DNA from: Bacteroidota bacterium
Lineage (GTDB): Bacteria > Bacteroidota > Bacteroidia > Chitinophagales > Chitinophagaceae
Direction: 5' to 3'
DNA length: 64,000 bases
Assembly: GCA_023386235.1 (NCBI GenBank)
Contig: JAEWKC010000020.1
Location: 5,771-69,770, forward strand
In this document: positions 16,199 to 25,700 of the stretch, one piece after another
How positions within the stretch are numbered: position 1 is the stretch's first letter
How the letters are laid out: every line of letters begins with the position of its first letter
Position numbers and translations under genes: made by a program
The notes under the pieces: generated by a model
The model's input: only the letters and a program-made list of their open reading frames with translations
Told to the model about the DNA's origin: nothing
Databases searched by the model: none

Positions 16199-18994
16199 AT
16201 GAAAAGTATTCTTACAGTTGTGCTTGTTCTTATTAGCTTTTCGGCGTTTTCGCAGGGATCGGTCAGTGGCATTATTAAAGACAAAGACAGCGGAGATCCA
16301 TTGTCGCTGGCAACCGTTACAATTTACAAAGCCGCAGACACAAGCCTGGTTTCTTATCGCTTAACGGATAATAAAGGAAACTTTTCTATTGGTGGCCTGC
16401 CGCTATCTGTTTCTTTAAGGTTAGTGGCTACACATAGCGGCTACATTACGTTTCGTAAAGAATTTATCTTGTCTGATACTTCAAAGACATTTGATTTTGC
16501 AGTAGTAGAAATGACCGTATTAGAAGAAGATATGCAGGAAGTAGTGGTCACTGCTGAACTTCCGCCTGTAGTGGTAAGGAAAGATACCATTGAGTTTAAC
16601 GCAAGTTCATTTAAAACATTACCCAATGCCGTGGTGGAAGATCTCTTGAAAAAATTACCCGGCGTGGATGTGGATAAAGAGGGTAATATTATGGTCAATG
16701 GTAAAAGAGTGAACAAGGTTTTGGTAGACGGGAAATCATTCTTTGGCAATGATCCTAAAATGGCAACCAAAAATTTACAGGCAGAAAGCATTGATAAAAT
16801 ACAGGTGACTGATGATATGGATGAGTTGAATGCCAATGGCGATGATAACCGTAACAATGTGGGCAAAGTGATCAATCTTACTTTTAAAAAAGGCTACAAA
16901 AAAGGAGTGTTTGGAAAAGCCTATGCAGGTGGAGGCACAAATAACCGTTATGAAATAGGAGCTATTGCCAATATGTTTAGAGATACATTACAATTGAGCG
17001 TGCTGGGCTATGGCAACAATTTAAACAGGCCGGGTTTTGGCTATACCGATCTGATGCAAACCGGCGGTATGAGCCGTAGCAGCGGCATTACGGGCAATAG
17101 CAGCATTAGCGTTAACAATAACAACATAGGTGGCAGCAGGATAGAAGTAAATGGCATCACATTTGGCGGTATGTCAAACCAGGGCGGCATTAGTGCAAGC
17201 AGTGGCGCGGGTTTCAACCTTAATCATACACCCAGTAAAAAACAATCGTTTTACCTGCAATATTATTTCGGACATGTAAATTCAGACATTCAAAGAAGTA
17301 CAAACACCCAAATAAACTACGCCGACACCTTGCTGCAAAGAAATACAATCGCTACAACCAATATTGTAAGCAACAGCCATATTGCCAACGCGGGTGTTCA
17401 ATTAAAACCCGATAGCGTAACTACGTTTACCGGAGCCTTAAATTTTACAAGTGGTAAGCAAAATAATCTGATGAACTCATTGCAAGATGCCGTAGATAAC
17501 TTTTCAGGAAAATTAAACGATGGCAATTTGGACAATAATAAAATCAATAAAAATAATTATTACCGTGAAAGCATGGAATTTACCCGCTTAAGTAAATCAA
17601 AAAAAGGCCGGAGATTTACAATTAGCCAGTTCGCCCAATACAACAATAAAAATAATGACTACACTACTTTGGCAGAGCTGCGTTATTATTATCCAACGGC
17701 TTACGACAGCCTCATGCATCAGTTGCGTTTAGAAAAAATACCACAAACCAATGTAGGTGCTTTTGCCAACTATAGCGAACCGATCAATAAATACCTTACA
17801 CTTCGTTTTAATGGCCGCTACGAATATGAAAAACTAAAGAACGGCATTGAAAGCTTTGCTTTGGGGAACGGCGGCAAAATACCCGACCCGGAACTTACCA
17901 GCGATTTTGACCGCACCAGCAACAAGGGCAGCTTATTTAGCGGTATAGAAATTAAGCTGAAAGAATGGAGAATAACACCGGGCTTGCGCGCGCAGACCCA
18001 AAACTTTACTACCAAATATTCTTACACACCCACACCACTGGAGCAGAAACAAAATAATATTTTGCCGCAGTTGGGTATCAATTACAAAAACCTAAGCTTT
18101 AATTACAACAGAGATGTCATCCTGCCTTCCTACCAATACCTTATTGCCGTGAGAGATAATACAAATCCTTATACAATTGTTTTGGGAAATACAGCTTTAA
18201 CACCTGCTGTGAAAGACAACATTTATATCAACTTTAATAATTACGATACCAAACACAGTCTGAACGTTTGGGGTTGGGCCAGTGCCAGCCATACTAATAA
18301 TGATGTGATACAAAGTATAACAATGGACAGCAAGGGCGTGCAAACCATTTTGCCTATCAATGCAGATGGCAGCACGTCTTATGCCACCAACTTTGGCATT
18401 AACAAACAAAATAAAACCAAAACAAGTTTTACGTGGAGCTGGAACCTGGGCGGATATGTATCTTATAACTCTAATAAATATTTATATAATGATATTTTGA
18501 GCAGGCAAAAAACGCTCAACTTAAATAGTTGGGCAAGTTTGAATCTCAACTGGAATGATAAGCTGGAGTGGAATAACAACGCAGGCTTTTATCAATACCA
18601 GACTAAAAATACCAATAGTCATTTTAAAACATTTGTAGCGCCGAGTTACAATGTCGGTACAGAATTGATCAGTCGGCATATAAAACACGTTATTGTAGAA
18701 ACCCAGCTTAATTACAATAATGATAAAGCAATCCAGGATCCTGATTTACGAAGTTTTCTTTTATGGAAAGCTGCCGTAAACTTTACCTTCTTAAAACAAG
18801 AGCGCGGAGTGCTCAAATTATCTGTGTTCGATTTACTCAATCAGGTAAGGAGCGCTTCTGTAAGCTCCAGCCAGAACATGATAGTGTATAACCATACCAA
18901 TGCGCTTGGTCGTTATTTTATGGCTTCCTTTACTTACAATTTAGTGAGCGCTGGCCAAAAGAAAAAAGTGGGCGGACAATGGAATTTGTGGTAG
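16199..18994 (+). CDS. Outer membrane beta-barrel protein with carboxypeptidase-regulatory-like domain
   Basis: 931 residues. Signal peptide 1-19 ending F-S-Q, a carboxypeptidase regulatory-like fold (about 20-110), a plug-like segment (about 115-230, with L-P-G-V-D-V and V-L-V-D-G-K-S-F-F-G) and a long barrel of alternating aromatic and polar strands. This is the layout of Bacteroidota OMP_b-brl_3 / TonB-dependent-receptor relatives. Substrate unknown; no SusD partner follows. The palindromic operator and divergent TetR suggest regulated expression, perhaps in response to a small molecule that the barrel handles. Confidence 0.85.
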   Translation: MKSILTVVLVLISFSAFSQGSVSGIIKDKDSGDPLSLATVTIYKAADTSLVSYRLTDNKGNFSIGGLPLSVSLRLVATHSGYITFRKEFILSDTSKTFDFAVVEMTVLEEDMQEVVVTAELPPVVVRKDTIEFNASSFKTLPNAVVEDLLKKLPGVDVDKEGNIMVNGKRVNKVLVDGKSFFGNDPKMATKNLQAESIDKIQVTDDMDELNANGDDNRNNVGKVINLTFKKGYKKGVFGKAYAGGGTNNRYEIGAIANMFRDTLQLSVLGYGNNLNRPGFGYTDLMQTGGMSRSSGITGNSSISVNNNNIGGSRIEVNGITFGGMSNQGGISASSGAGFNLNHTPSKKQSFYLQYYFGHVNSDIQRSTNTQINYADTLLQRNTIATTNIVSNSHIANAGVQLKPDSVTTFTGALNFTSGKQNNLMNSLQDAVDNFSGKLNDGNLDNNKINKNNYYRESMEFTRLSKSKKGRRFTISQFAQYNNKNNDYTTLAELRYYYPTAYDSLMHQLRLEKIPQTNVGAFANYSEPINKYLTLRFNGRYEYEKLKNGIESFALGNGGKIPDPELTSDFDRTSNKGSLFSGIEIKLKEWRITPGLRAQTQNFTTKYSYTPTPLEQKQNNILPQLGINYKNLSFNYNRDVILPSYQYLIAVRDNTNPYTIVLGNTALTPAVKDNIYINFNNYDTKHSLNVWGWASASHTNNDVIQSITMDSKGVQTILPINADGSTSYATNFGINKQNKTKTSFTWSWNLGGYVSYNSNKYLYNDILSRQKTLNLNSWASLNLNWNDKLEWNNNAGFYQYQTKNTNSHFKTFVAPSYNVGTELISRHIKHVIVETQLNYNNDKAIQDPDLRSFLLWKAAVNFTFLKQERGVLKLSVFDLLNQVRSASVSSSQNMIVYNHTNALGRYFMASFTYNLVSAGQKKKVGGQWNLW

Positions 18995-19031
18995 GCGGCT
19001 TTAGCTGTTTCTACCAATCCTCGGCCTCTCC

Positions 19032-20387
19032 TTATTTCAGTTCTTTTATTTTAATATTTTGGAACAGCACTTCGTCTCCGTGGTCTTGCAGCAGGATGTA
19101 TCCCTGCGTGTAGTTGCCAAAGTCGGGCCAGTCTTTGTATTTGCTGAAGTCTACCAGTGCGTTCCACATTTGGTTGTTGCGTTGGTATTCCACAATTTTT
19201 ACGCCGTTGAGCCAATGCTCTACATGATTGTCCTGCACTACCACCATGGCAGTGTTGAAGAACCCGCTTCTGAACGGCTTGTCGCTTTTGGCCGGTATCA
19301 GATCGTACAACGAGCCCAGCGTTCTGTTGCCGTTTACGCCCAGCTTGGCGTCGGGGTGCCTGGTGTCGTCCAGTATCTGGAACTCGCAGCCGATGGCAGA
19401 GCCCTGCCCCTTGTTAAGCGTAGGATCTACAAAATATTTGATGCCGCTGTTGGCGCCTGCCGTTATTTTAAAATCTACTTTTAGTATAAAGTTTTTGTAA
19501 GTACGTGTAGTGATGATGTCGCCACCGTTGGTAGATTCGCCGCCGGCAGCTTTTTCTACTTTCAGGATGCCGTCTTGTATGCTCCAGCCCTTCTGCGGAA
19601 AATCGTCCAGCTTGGCGCCGCGCCAGCCGTTGGTGGTTTTGCCGTCCCATAGCAAACGCCAGCCTTCCGCTTTTTCTTTCGGAGAAATAGTATTGGCAAT
19701 GGTATTGATCTGTTCCACATTGTTGGAAGGTTTTGTCCGGTACTTCTGCAGATCCTGGGTAAGTATGCGGATGTTGCGCCAGGCAATGGTTTTGCCGGCT
19801 TTGTCTGCCTCGCTTATGGAATGCACCTGCAGGGCAATGAAGCCCGATGCGGTTTTGTCATCTACCAGGTCGGCGGCGGCAATGCCGTTTACCCAGGTGC
19901 GGATAGAGCTGCCGATCGCTTCTATGCGCGCCTTGTTCCATTGGTTGTTTTTAAAGGCTTTCTGTGCCGAAGGGTTATAGGTCATAGGGTACAGCCAGCC
20001 GCGGCGCGCTTCGTCGTATATGCCGCCCGTCCACGCGCGCGCGGAAGGATCTATTTCAAACTGGTAACCATGTACCACGCCCTTGTTGTAGGTATTCAGA
20101 CTGTTGCTCCTGAACTGTACGCCGGAGTTTAAAGCATCGTCTACTTTAAAATCGAACTCTAAAATAAAATCACCATACTGCCGGGTAGTGGCTAAAAAAG
20201 TGTTGGGCGTACCCGGCTTGGATATGCCTGTAATGGTGTTGTTCTCCACTTTGTAGTCGGCGGTACCGTTGAGCTTGGTCCAGCCCGTCAGGTCCTTGCC
20301 GTTGAACAGGCTGATCCATTTGGGCTGCTGGGCCCACAAGCCCATTGAAAATATGGTTGCTGCAAATAGTAATGTAAGTTTCTTCAT
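19032..20387 (-). CDS. Secreted protein with two DUF1080 (3-keto-disaccharide hydrolase-like) domains
   Basis: 451 residues from the ATG at 20387, which gives a clean signal peptide (MKKLTLLFAATIFSMGLWAQ). An upstream in-frame extension overlaps the oxidoreductase gene and was rejected. It has two LamG-like DUF1080 units (about 24-215 and 245-451), each with W-x-L-F-N/D-G-K near its start and G-x-I-x-L-Q near its end. Some family members hydrolyse 3-keto-glycosides. It lies 19 bases after the Tat-exported Gfo/Idh/MocA gene, which could supply 3-keto sugars. GC looks clearly higher than in the SusC/SusD genes. Confidence 0.87.
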   Translation of the reverse strand: MKKLTLLFAATIFSMGLWAQQPKWISLFNGKDLTGWTKLNGTADYKVENNTITGISKPGTPNTFLATTRQYGDFILEFDFKVDDALNSGVQFRSNSLNTYNKGVVHGYQFEIDPSARAWTGGIYDEARRGWLYPMTYNPSAQKAFKNNQWNKARIEAIGSSIRTWVNGIAAADLVDDKTASGFIALQVHSISEADKAGKTIAWRNIRILTQDLQKYRTKPSNNVEQINTIANTISPKEKAEGWRLLWDGKTTNGWRGAKLDDFPQKGWSIQDGILKVEKAAGGESTNGGDIITTRTYKNFILKVDFKITAGANSGIKYFVDPTLNKGQGSAIGCEFQILDDTRHPDAKLGVNGNRTLGSLYDLIPAKSDKPFRSGFFNTAMVVVQDNHVEHWLNGVKIVEYQRNNQMWNALVDFSKYKDWPDFGNYTQGYILLQDHGDEVLFQNIKIKELK

Positions 20388-20406
20388 TTTTATCTTATCT
20401 AAAAAA

Positions 20407-21837
20407 TTATACGGTATAAAATTCTCTCCATTCTTTTCTGGGCGGAGCACCGGCCAGCATGGCATTGGCTATAGGATCGCCCGTGATCTGTCCGGTAGCT
20501 CTGTCGAACCTGATTTTCCTGTTAAGCTTTTGCGTAATCACGCCCAGACAGAAAACCTGGCTTAGCGGAACCGCCACCTCAAAGGGCGAACGGGTTTTTT
20601 CCCTGCCCTGGCAGGCCAGCAGGAAGTTGGCAAAATGGTTAGACGGACTTTTAGGTACCGGCGGAAGCTTTGAGGCCATGGCTTTGGCTTTTTCATCCGG
20701 GATGATAGACAGTGTGCTGCCGTGTGAACCGCCTTTAAACGTAAGCTCTTTGCTGTAAATTTCCTTGCCGGGGTTCAGGTTCAGCCTCTCAATCTCGAAC
20801 CCAGCCACCTGCGGTATGTTCGGGTCTATTTCCGATACGCCGTAGCCTTTAGGCAGCGGCGGCAGATTGTTTACACCATCGTACCAGGTAACGTTTACCG
20901 CCGGCATGTTTTTCCTTTTGGGAAACTTGAATAATATGGTTGATGACATGGGAAAGAAGAAATCGTTGTGCCCTTCCAGCTTTAAGGGGTTTACTTCTTC
21001 GGGCAGGCCCAGCTCTAAAAACTCATGCGCCGTATCCAGAATATGTGCGCCCCAGTCGCCCAGCGCGCCCATGCCAAAGTCGTACCAGCAGCGCCATTGA
21101 CCATAATGAAAATCCTTGATATAATCGTGGTATGCTACGGCAGACAGCCAGGTATCCCAGTCCAGCGTTTCGGGGATGGGCTCTTCTGCCGGGAATCTTT
21201 TCATATTGGGATCCCAGCTATGCCAGCGGCGGGGATTGTTCATGTGCGCGTTAATGGCCGTAACGTCTTTGATGATGCCGGCTTCTTTCCACGCCTTGAA
21301 CTGGAAATAATTGGCATCGGAGTGGCCCTGGTTGCCCATTTGCGTAACCACGTTCTTGTATTTGCGAGAGGCCTGCAGCAGCAGCTCAGACTCTAAAAAA
21401 GTACGCGTAAGCGGCTTTTCTACAAATATGTGCTTCCCTGCTTTAAAAGCGGCCATGCAGATGGGAAAATGCGCGTGGTCGGGCGTCATGACGGCTACCG
21501 CATCAAACTCGCCGGAAGCCTTGTCAAACATTTGACGGAAATCCTTGAACTTTTTGGCCTGCGGAAACTTTGCCGTAATCGCCTGCGTGTGTTTGGCGCC
21601 CAGGTCTACATCGCAAAGCGCTACAATATTGGCCAACCCGGTTTTGTACAGCTCGTTGATCACCTCCTCGCCCCGGTTGCCTATGCCTACACAGGCTAAA
21701 TTTATCTTTTTTCCCGAACCTATGATATTATTGTACGATGAGGCCGCACGCACGCCTCCAAAACCTCCCATACCCGTTAATAAAACCCCCGCTGAGGCTA
21801 AACCCGTAGCCTTGATGAATGTTCTCCTGTCTGACAT
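20407..21837 (-). CDS. Tat-exported Gfo/Idh/MocA-family oxidoreductase
   Basis: 476 residues from the ATG at 21837. The N-terminus S-D-R-R-T-F-I-K-A-T-G is a Tat signal, followed by a hydrophobic A/G/L segment, so the folded NAD(P) enzyme is exported. Rossmann motif G-I-G-N-R-G at about 52-57 and the E-K-P-L-T-R motif typical of the family. The frame stays open upstream, but that stretch is a translated 33-bp direct repeat, not protein-like. Family members oxidise or reduce sugar carbons, often making 3-keto sugars. Same operon as the double-DUF1080 gene. Confidence 0.9.
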   Translation of the reverse strand: MSDRRTFIKATGLASAGVLLTGMGGFGGVRAASSYNNIIGSGKKINLACVGIGNRGEEVINELYKTGLANIVALCDVDLGAKHTQAITAKFPQAKKFKDFRQMFDKASGEFDAVAVMTPDHAHFPICMAAFKAGKHIFVEKPLTRTFLESELLLQASRKYKNVVTQMGNQGHSDANYFQFKAWKEAGIIKDVTAINAHMNNPRRWHSWDPNMKRFPAEEPIPETLDWDTWLSAVAYHDYIKDFHYGQWRCWYDFGMGALGDWGAHILDTAHEFLELGLPEEVNPLKLEGHNDFFFPMSSTILFKFPKRKNMPAVNVTWYDGVNNLPPLPKGYGVSEIDPNIPQVAGFEIERLNLNPGKEIYSKELTFKGGSHGSTLSIIPDEKAKAMASKLPPVPKSPSNHFANFLLACQGREKTRSPFEVAVPLSQVFCLGVITQKLNRKIRFDRATGQITGDPIANAMLAGAPPRKEWREFYTV

Positions 21838-21847
21838 AACATAATAA

Positions 21848-21913
21848 TTTGATAATGATGAAAATGAAGAGTATAAAAATTTTGATAATGATGAAAATGA
21901 AGAGTATAAAAAT
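21848..21913. repeat. Perfect 33-bp tandem duplication upstream of the oxidoreductase
   Basis: Two identical adjacent copies at 21848-21880 and 21881-21913, beginning TTTGATAATGATGAAAATG and ending GTATAAAAAT. They lie between the Rieske gene stop and the oxidoreductase start, in its leader or promoter region. Confidence 0.95.
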
Positions 21914-21956
21914 AAAGCAAAAATGCTTGCTGTCAAAATAAAAAGTTGTTTTGGTA

Positions 21957-22271
21957 TTATATTTCTATATACCATTCTCCTTCTTTTAAAAATGTCTTAT
22001 AAACTTTTAAACGATATTCTTTGCCTAATACTTCCCTGCCGGTGTGTAAGTTGAATTTATAAAAATGTGTAGGACAGACTATACAGTTTTTGGCATCAAT
22101 ATATCCCTCTGTAAGCAGCGTGCCTCCATGCGGACACTTGGCAGAAAAGGCGAACAACCCCTCCTTATTCAAATAAATTACAATGCTTTTATTGGCTATT
22201 GTTACCAGATACATGGTATGCTCAATGAATGAATTAACTAAAATGATATCTGATAATTTGTAAGTATTCAT
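21957..22271 (-). CDS. Rieske [2Fe-2S] protein
   Basis: 104 residues. Cluster ligands are visible as Cys46-x-His48 and Cys66-x2-His69 (C-P-H-G-G and C-P-T-H-F), 17 residues apart, in a small Rieske fold like NirD or ferredoxin subunits. No signal peptide, so cytoplasmic. It transfers electrons to or within an unknown partner. It reads toward the Gfo/Idh/MocA gene, with 119 bases holding the 33-bp duplication between them, so common transcription is possible but not certain. Confidence 0.85.
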   Translation of the reverse strand: MNTYKLSDIILVNSFIEHTMYLVTIANKSIVIYLNKEGLFAFSAKCPHGGTLLTEGYIDAKNCIVCPTHFYKFNLHTGREVLGKEYRLKVYKTFLKEGEWYIEI

Positions 22272-22495
22272 AAGAGTTTAAGGAGACAAAAATAAACTTT
22301 ATTTATACTAATAACTGTTGTATATTTATATATATTATTGTTTTATTCAAGTAATGTAGGTTAATGTAAAACGAACAATTTAACAGTTTTATTATTATTT
22401 TTAAACATAAAAAGATTTTTATTTAAAATATTTTTATAAAAGAAGTCTTTTTTTAAAATTTTTATATATTTTCGATTTGTTTAAAAAATATTAGA

Positions 22496-25400
22496 ATGAA
22501 GAAACACTTACTACTATTAATTTTACTTTTTGCCATATTATCAGAGATACGTGCGCAACGGGTTACCGGAACAGTGATTGACGAAAACGGGCAGCCCTTA
22601 TCCAACACGAATGTAGTTAACAGGCTGAGTAGAGCATTGGCGATAACAGATGAGCAGGGAAACTATTCTATAGATGCAGTATCTTCCGATACACTCGTTT
22701 TTGTGTATACGGGTTTTATTACACAAGAGTTTGCTGTAGGAAATAAAACGGTAATTGACGTTACAATGTCCAGAGGAGATACTGATTTAGAAGAAGTTTT
22801 TGTGGTTGCTTATGGTACGGCTACACGAAGCAGCTATACCGGCGCGGCGGCGGTAATCAATCAAAAAGAAATAAAAGATGTGCCTGTTACTTCTTTTGAG
22901 CAGTCTCTTACCGGGCGCCTGCCGGGTGTACAAATCACTACTACATCTGGCCAGGCAGGTTCCGCATCGGCTATTAGAATAAGAGGCGTGGGCTCAATGA
23001 ATGCCTCCAACGAGCCATTGTATGTAATAGACGGTGTGCCGGTAGTTTCCGGAAGCGTAGGTCAAATGGGTGGTCAGCTTTATACATCAAATAATGTAAT
23101 GAATACATTAAATCCTAACGATATTGAATCTATTACCGTATTAAAAGATGCGGCCGCATCGTCACTTTACGGATCTCGTGCGGCAAACGGAGTTGTAGTA
23201 ATTACGACCAAACAAGGAAGAGCAGGAAAGCCAAGAATAAATTTAAGATCAACGGTAGGATTTACGCCAACATGGGCTACCGATAACTATGAGGCGGGTT
23301 CTCCTCAGGAGCAGATAAATTATTTTTACAGAATATTTCATGACTACAGAACATCGAACGGCTATACAGACGAACAAGCCAATCAATATGCGCTTAATCG
23401 GATGAAAACCAGATTTGGCATTCATGGTTATGATTTTGCTACCAACGGAACCGGGCTGTACGAGGATATAATTATCAGCGGAAAAACAGATGGTGTAGAA
23501 AACCGCGACGGTAAATATTTTGACTGGGAAGATGCATTGTTTAGAACAGGCGTTTACCAAAACTATGATCTTTCTGTAAGCGGAGGGCGCGAGCAAACCA
23601 AATACTTCTCTTCTCTTTCTTATACCAAAGATAAAGGAAGAGCTTATACCAATGAATTTGACAGAATTGGCGGAAGAATAAATTTATCTCAAAAAATAGG
23701 CAACAACATTGACTTTGGCTCAAACATCAATGTAAGCTTTAATGACAAGAGCGGCTTTAATGATACCAGAAATACGGGAACCAATTATTTGTATCTTTCC
23801 CGCAACTTATTATTCCCATTCTACTGGCCTACAGATTATAAAACCGGTAATCCATACACCGCAAGATATAACTCTCTTGGCTATAACCCCATATATTATG
23901 ATACACAATGGGAAAACTGGTCAAAAACGTTACGCTTGTCGGCGATAGAATCTTTGACAATTCAACTGCTGCCTACGTTGACCGGCAAAACCGTTTTCTC
24001 TTATGATAATGCAGAAATTAAAGATCATATTTATTACAGCCCGTTACATTACCACACCACTTATGGAGCTACGGCTAACGGATCAGTATTTGAATACAGC
24101 ACGAATATCAAAAAAATGGTGTCCTCTTCTACCTTAAACTATAACGAAGTTTTTGGTAAGCATACAGTCGATTTACTGGGCGGATTTGAAGCAGAAAAAA
24201 ACCAGACTGATTATGCTATGGCGAGCGGATCCAATATGCCTTCAAGCGCATTACATACAGTGGCTACAGCAGGCAAAAAAGACGCCGACGCTTATTCGTG
24301 GGGATATAATATGATGTCTTTCTTTTCGAAAGCAGAATACAATTTTGATCAAAAATATTTTCTGGCGGCATCTTGGCGCAGAGATGGAAACTCAAAGCTC
24401 GGACCTCAAACAAGATGGGGCAACTTTTGGTCTGTTTCCGGAGCATGGAATCTAAAGAAAGAAGCTTTTATGGATGAAATAGAAGAAGTGAACTTACTAA
24501 AGTTAAGAGCTTCTTATGGTACCAACGGCACATTTCCAAGTCCTAACTTCGGATGGAGATCATTGGCTACATTTGGGTATAACTATAATGGAGAGCCAGG
24601 CGGTGCATTAACTACCGTAGGAGATGAAAATTTGAAATGGGAAACCAGCTATGCCTATAATTTGGGTCTTGATTTCGGCTTGTTTGATAACAGGTTGTAT
24701 GGTACTATGGAATATTTCAGCAGAGATTCAAGAGATCTTTTGCAGGATGTAAATATCTCTACGGTAACAGGATTTTCATCTACATTAAAAAATGTTGGCT
24801 CTATCAACAACAAAGGCGTGGAACTTTCATTGGGAGGAGACATCGTCAGAAACAACCAGGTAAGATGGTCTGCCAGCGTAAACGCATCCTTTATCAAATC
24901 TAAAGTATTAGAGTTGTATGGAGATCAAGATATAATATGGTCAGACCCTACAGGAGGAGACGCCCGAGTACAGTTTATTTATCGTGAGGGAGAAAATGTA
25001 CTTTCATTCTATACGCCTGAATGGGGAGGAATTGATAAGACCAACGGCAAACCTATCTGGTATACCAACGATGATACAGACGGCGACTTCCTGCACAATG
25101 GCAGAGGCGCTACTAACAACGTGTCCGATGCAAAGCAGGTAATCACCGGCTCTCCTTTACCAAAAGCCTATGGAGGTTTCAACACCGATGTAGAATATAA
25201 AGGCATAACCTTAGGATTTAATTTTATCTACAAATGGGGCGGCAAACTGTTTGATGCCGGCTCAAGAGACGTGGCGGAAGATGGCTATTACTGGGAAAGA
25301 GTGCGTTCATATTATGGCTATCAATTAGCCTGGACACCCGACAATGCCAATGCAATTTATCCGCAAATCAGCGGAAACGACCATGAAGACGGCATTACGC

Positions 25401-25648
25401 GCTCCAGCAGGCACATTTACGATGCTTCTTTTTTACGTTTAAAAAACATCAACCTGTCTTATAATATTCCTGCCCATATCATAAGCAAAGTAAAAATGAA
25501 TTCAGCAAGGATATTCTTTAATGGTACTAACCTGCTTACTTTCTCTAAATTCAAATGGGCAGATCCCGAAGTAAATAATTATGGCACAAGAGGCTGGGAA
25601 ACACCTTTTGGTAAAACCTACACTTTTGGATTAGAAATTAATTTATAA
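22496..25648 (+). CDS. SusC/RagA-family TonB-linked outer membrane protein
   Basis: 1050 residues. Signal peptide 1-20 ending R-A-Q, a carboxypeptidase-regulatory-like domain (about 21-95), the V-V-A-Y-G-T motif after it, a plug domain (about 115-240 with L-P-G-V-Q-I, Y-V-I-D-G-V-P and L-K-D-A-A-A-S-S-L-Y-G-S-R-A-A-N-G) and a 22-strand-type barrel ending in F-G-L-E-I-N-L. SusC proteins import oligomers (glycans or peptides) together with the SusD lid. The SusD partner follows directly. No enzyme gene is attached, so the substrate is not known. A TATTTTCG box at 22467-22474 may be its -7 element. Confidence 0.95.
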   Translation: MKKHLLLLILLFAILSEIRAQRVTGTVIDENGQPLSNTNVVNRLSRALAITDEQGNYSIDAVSSDTLVFVYTGFITQEFAVGNKTVIDVTMSRGDTDLEEVFVVAYGTATRSSYTGAAAVINQKEIKDVPVTSFEQSLTGRLPGVQITTTSGQAGSASAIRIRGVGSMNASNEPLYVIDGVPVVSGSVGQMGGQLYTSNNVMNTLNPNDIESITVLKDAAASSLYGSRAANGVVVITTKQGRAGKPRINLRSTVGFTPTWATDNYEAGSPQEQINYFYRIFHDYRTSNGYTDEQANQYALNRMKTRFGIHGYDFATNGTGLYEDIIISGKTDGVENRDGKYFDWEDALFRTGVYQNYDLSVSGGREQTKYFSSLSYTKDKGRAYTNEFDRIGGRINLSQKIGNNIDFGSNINVSFNDKSGFNDTRNTGTNYLYLSRNLLFPFYWPTDYKTGNPYTARYNSLGYNPIYYDTQWENWSKTLRLSAIESLTIQLLPTLTGKTVFSYDNAEIKDHIYYSPLHYHTTYGATANGSVFEYSTNIKKMVSSSTLNYNEVFGKHTVDLLGGFEAEKNQTDYAMASGSNMPSSALHTVATAGKKDADAYSWGYNMMSFFSKAEYNFDQKYFLAASWRRDGNSKLGPQTRWGNFWSVSGAWNLKKEAFMDEIEEVNLLKLRASYGTNGTFPSPNFGWRSLATFGYNYNGEPGGALTTVGDENLKWETSYAYNLGLDFGLFDNRLYGTMEYFSRDSRDLLQDVNISTVTGFSSTLKNVGSINNKGVELSLGGDIVRNNQVRWSASVNASFIKSKVLELYGDQDIIWSDPTGGDARVQFIYREGENVLSFYTPEWGGIDKTNGKPIWYTNDDTDGDFLHNGRGATNNVSDAKQVITGSPLPKAYGGFNTDVEYKGITLGFNFIYKWGGKLFDAGSRDVAEDGYYWERVRSYYGYQLAWTPDNANAIYPQISGNDHEDGITRSSRHIYDASFLRLKNINLSYNIPAHIISKVKMNSARIFFNGTNLLTFSKFKWADPEVNNYGTRGWETPFGKTYTFGLEINL

Positions 25649-25700
25649 ACGAAGAATGATAAACAGTCAGGGATACTCTTACGATAAAAAAATTATAGAA

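Noticed and set aside
19059..21844. Many antisense open frames of 70-160 codons
   Set aside because: All are shadows of the GC-richer DUF1080 and oxidoreductase genes, with no own start signals.
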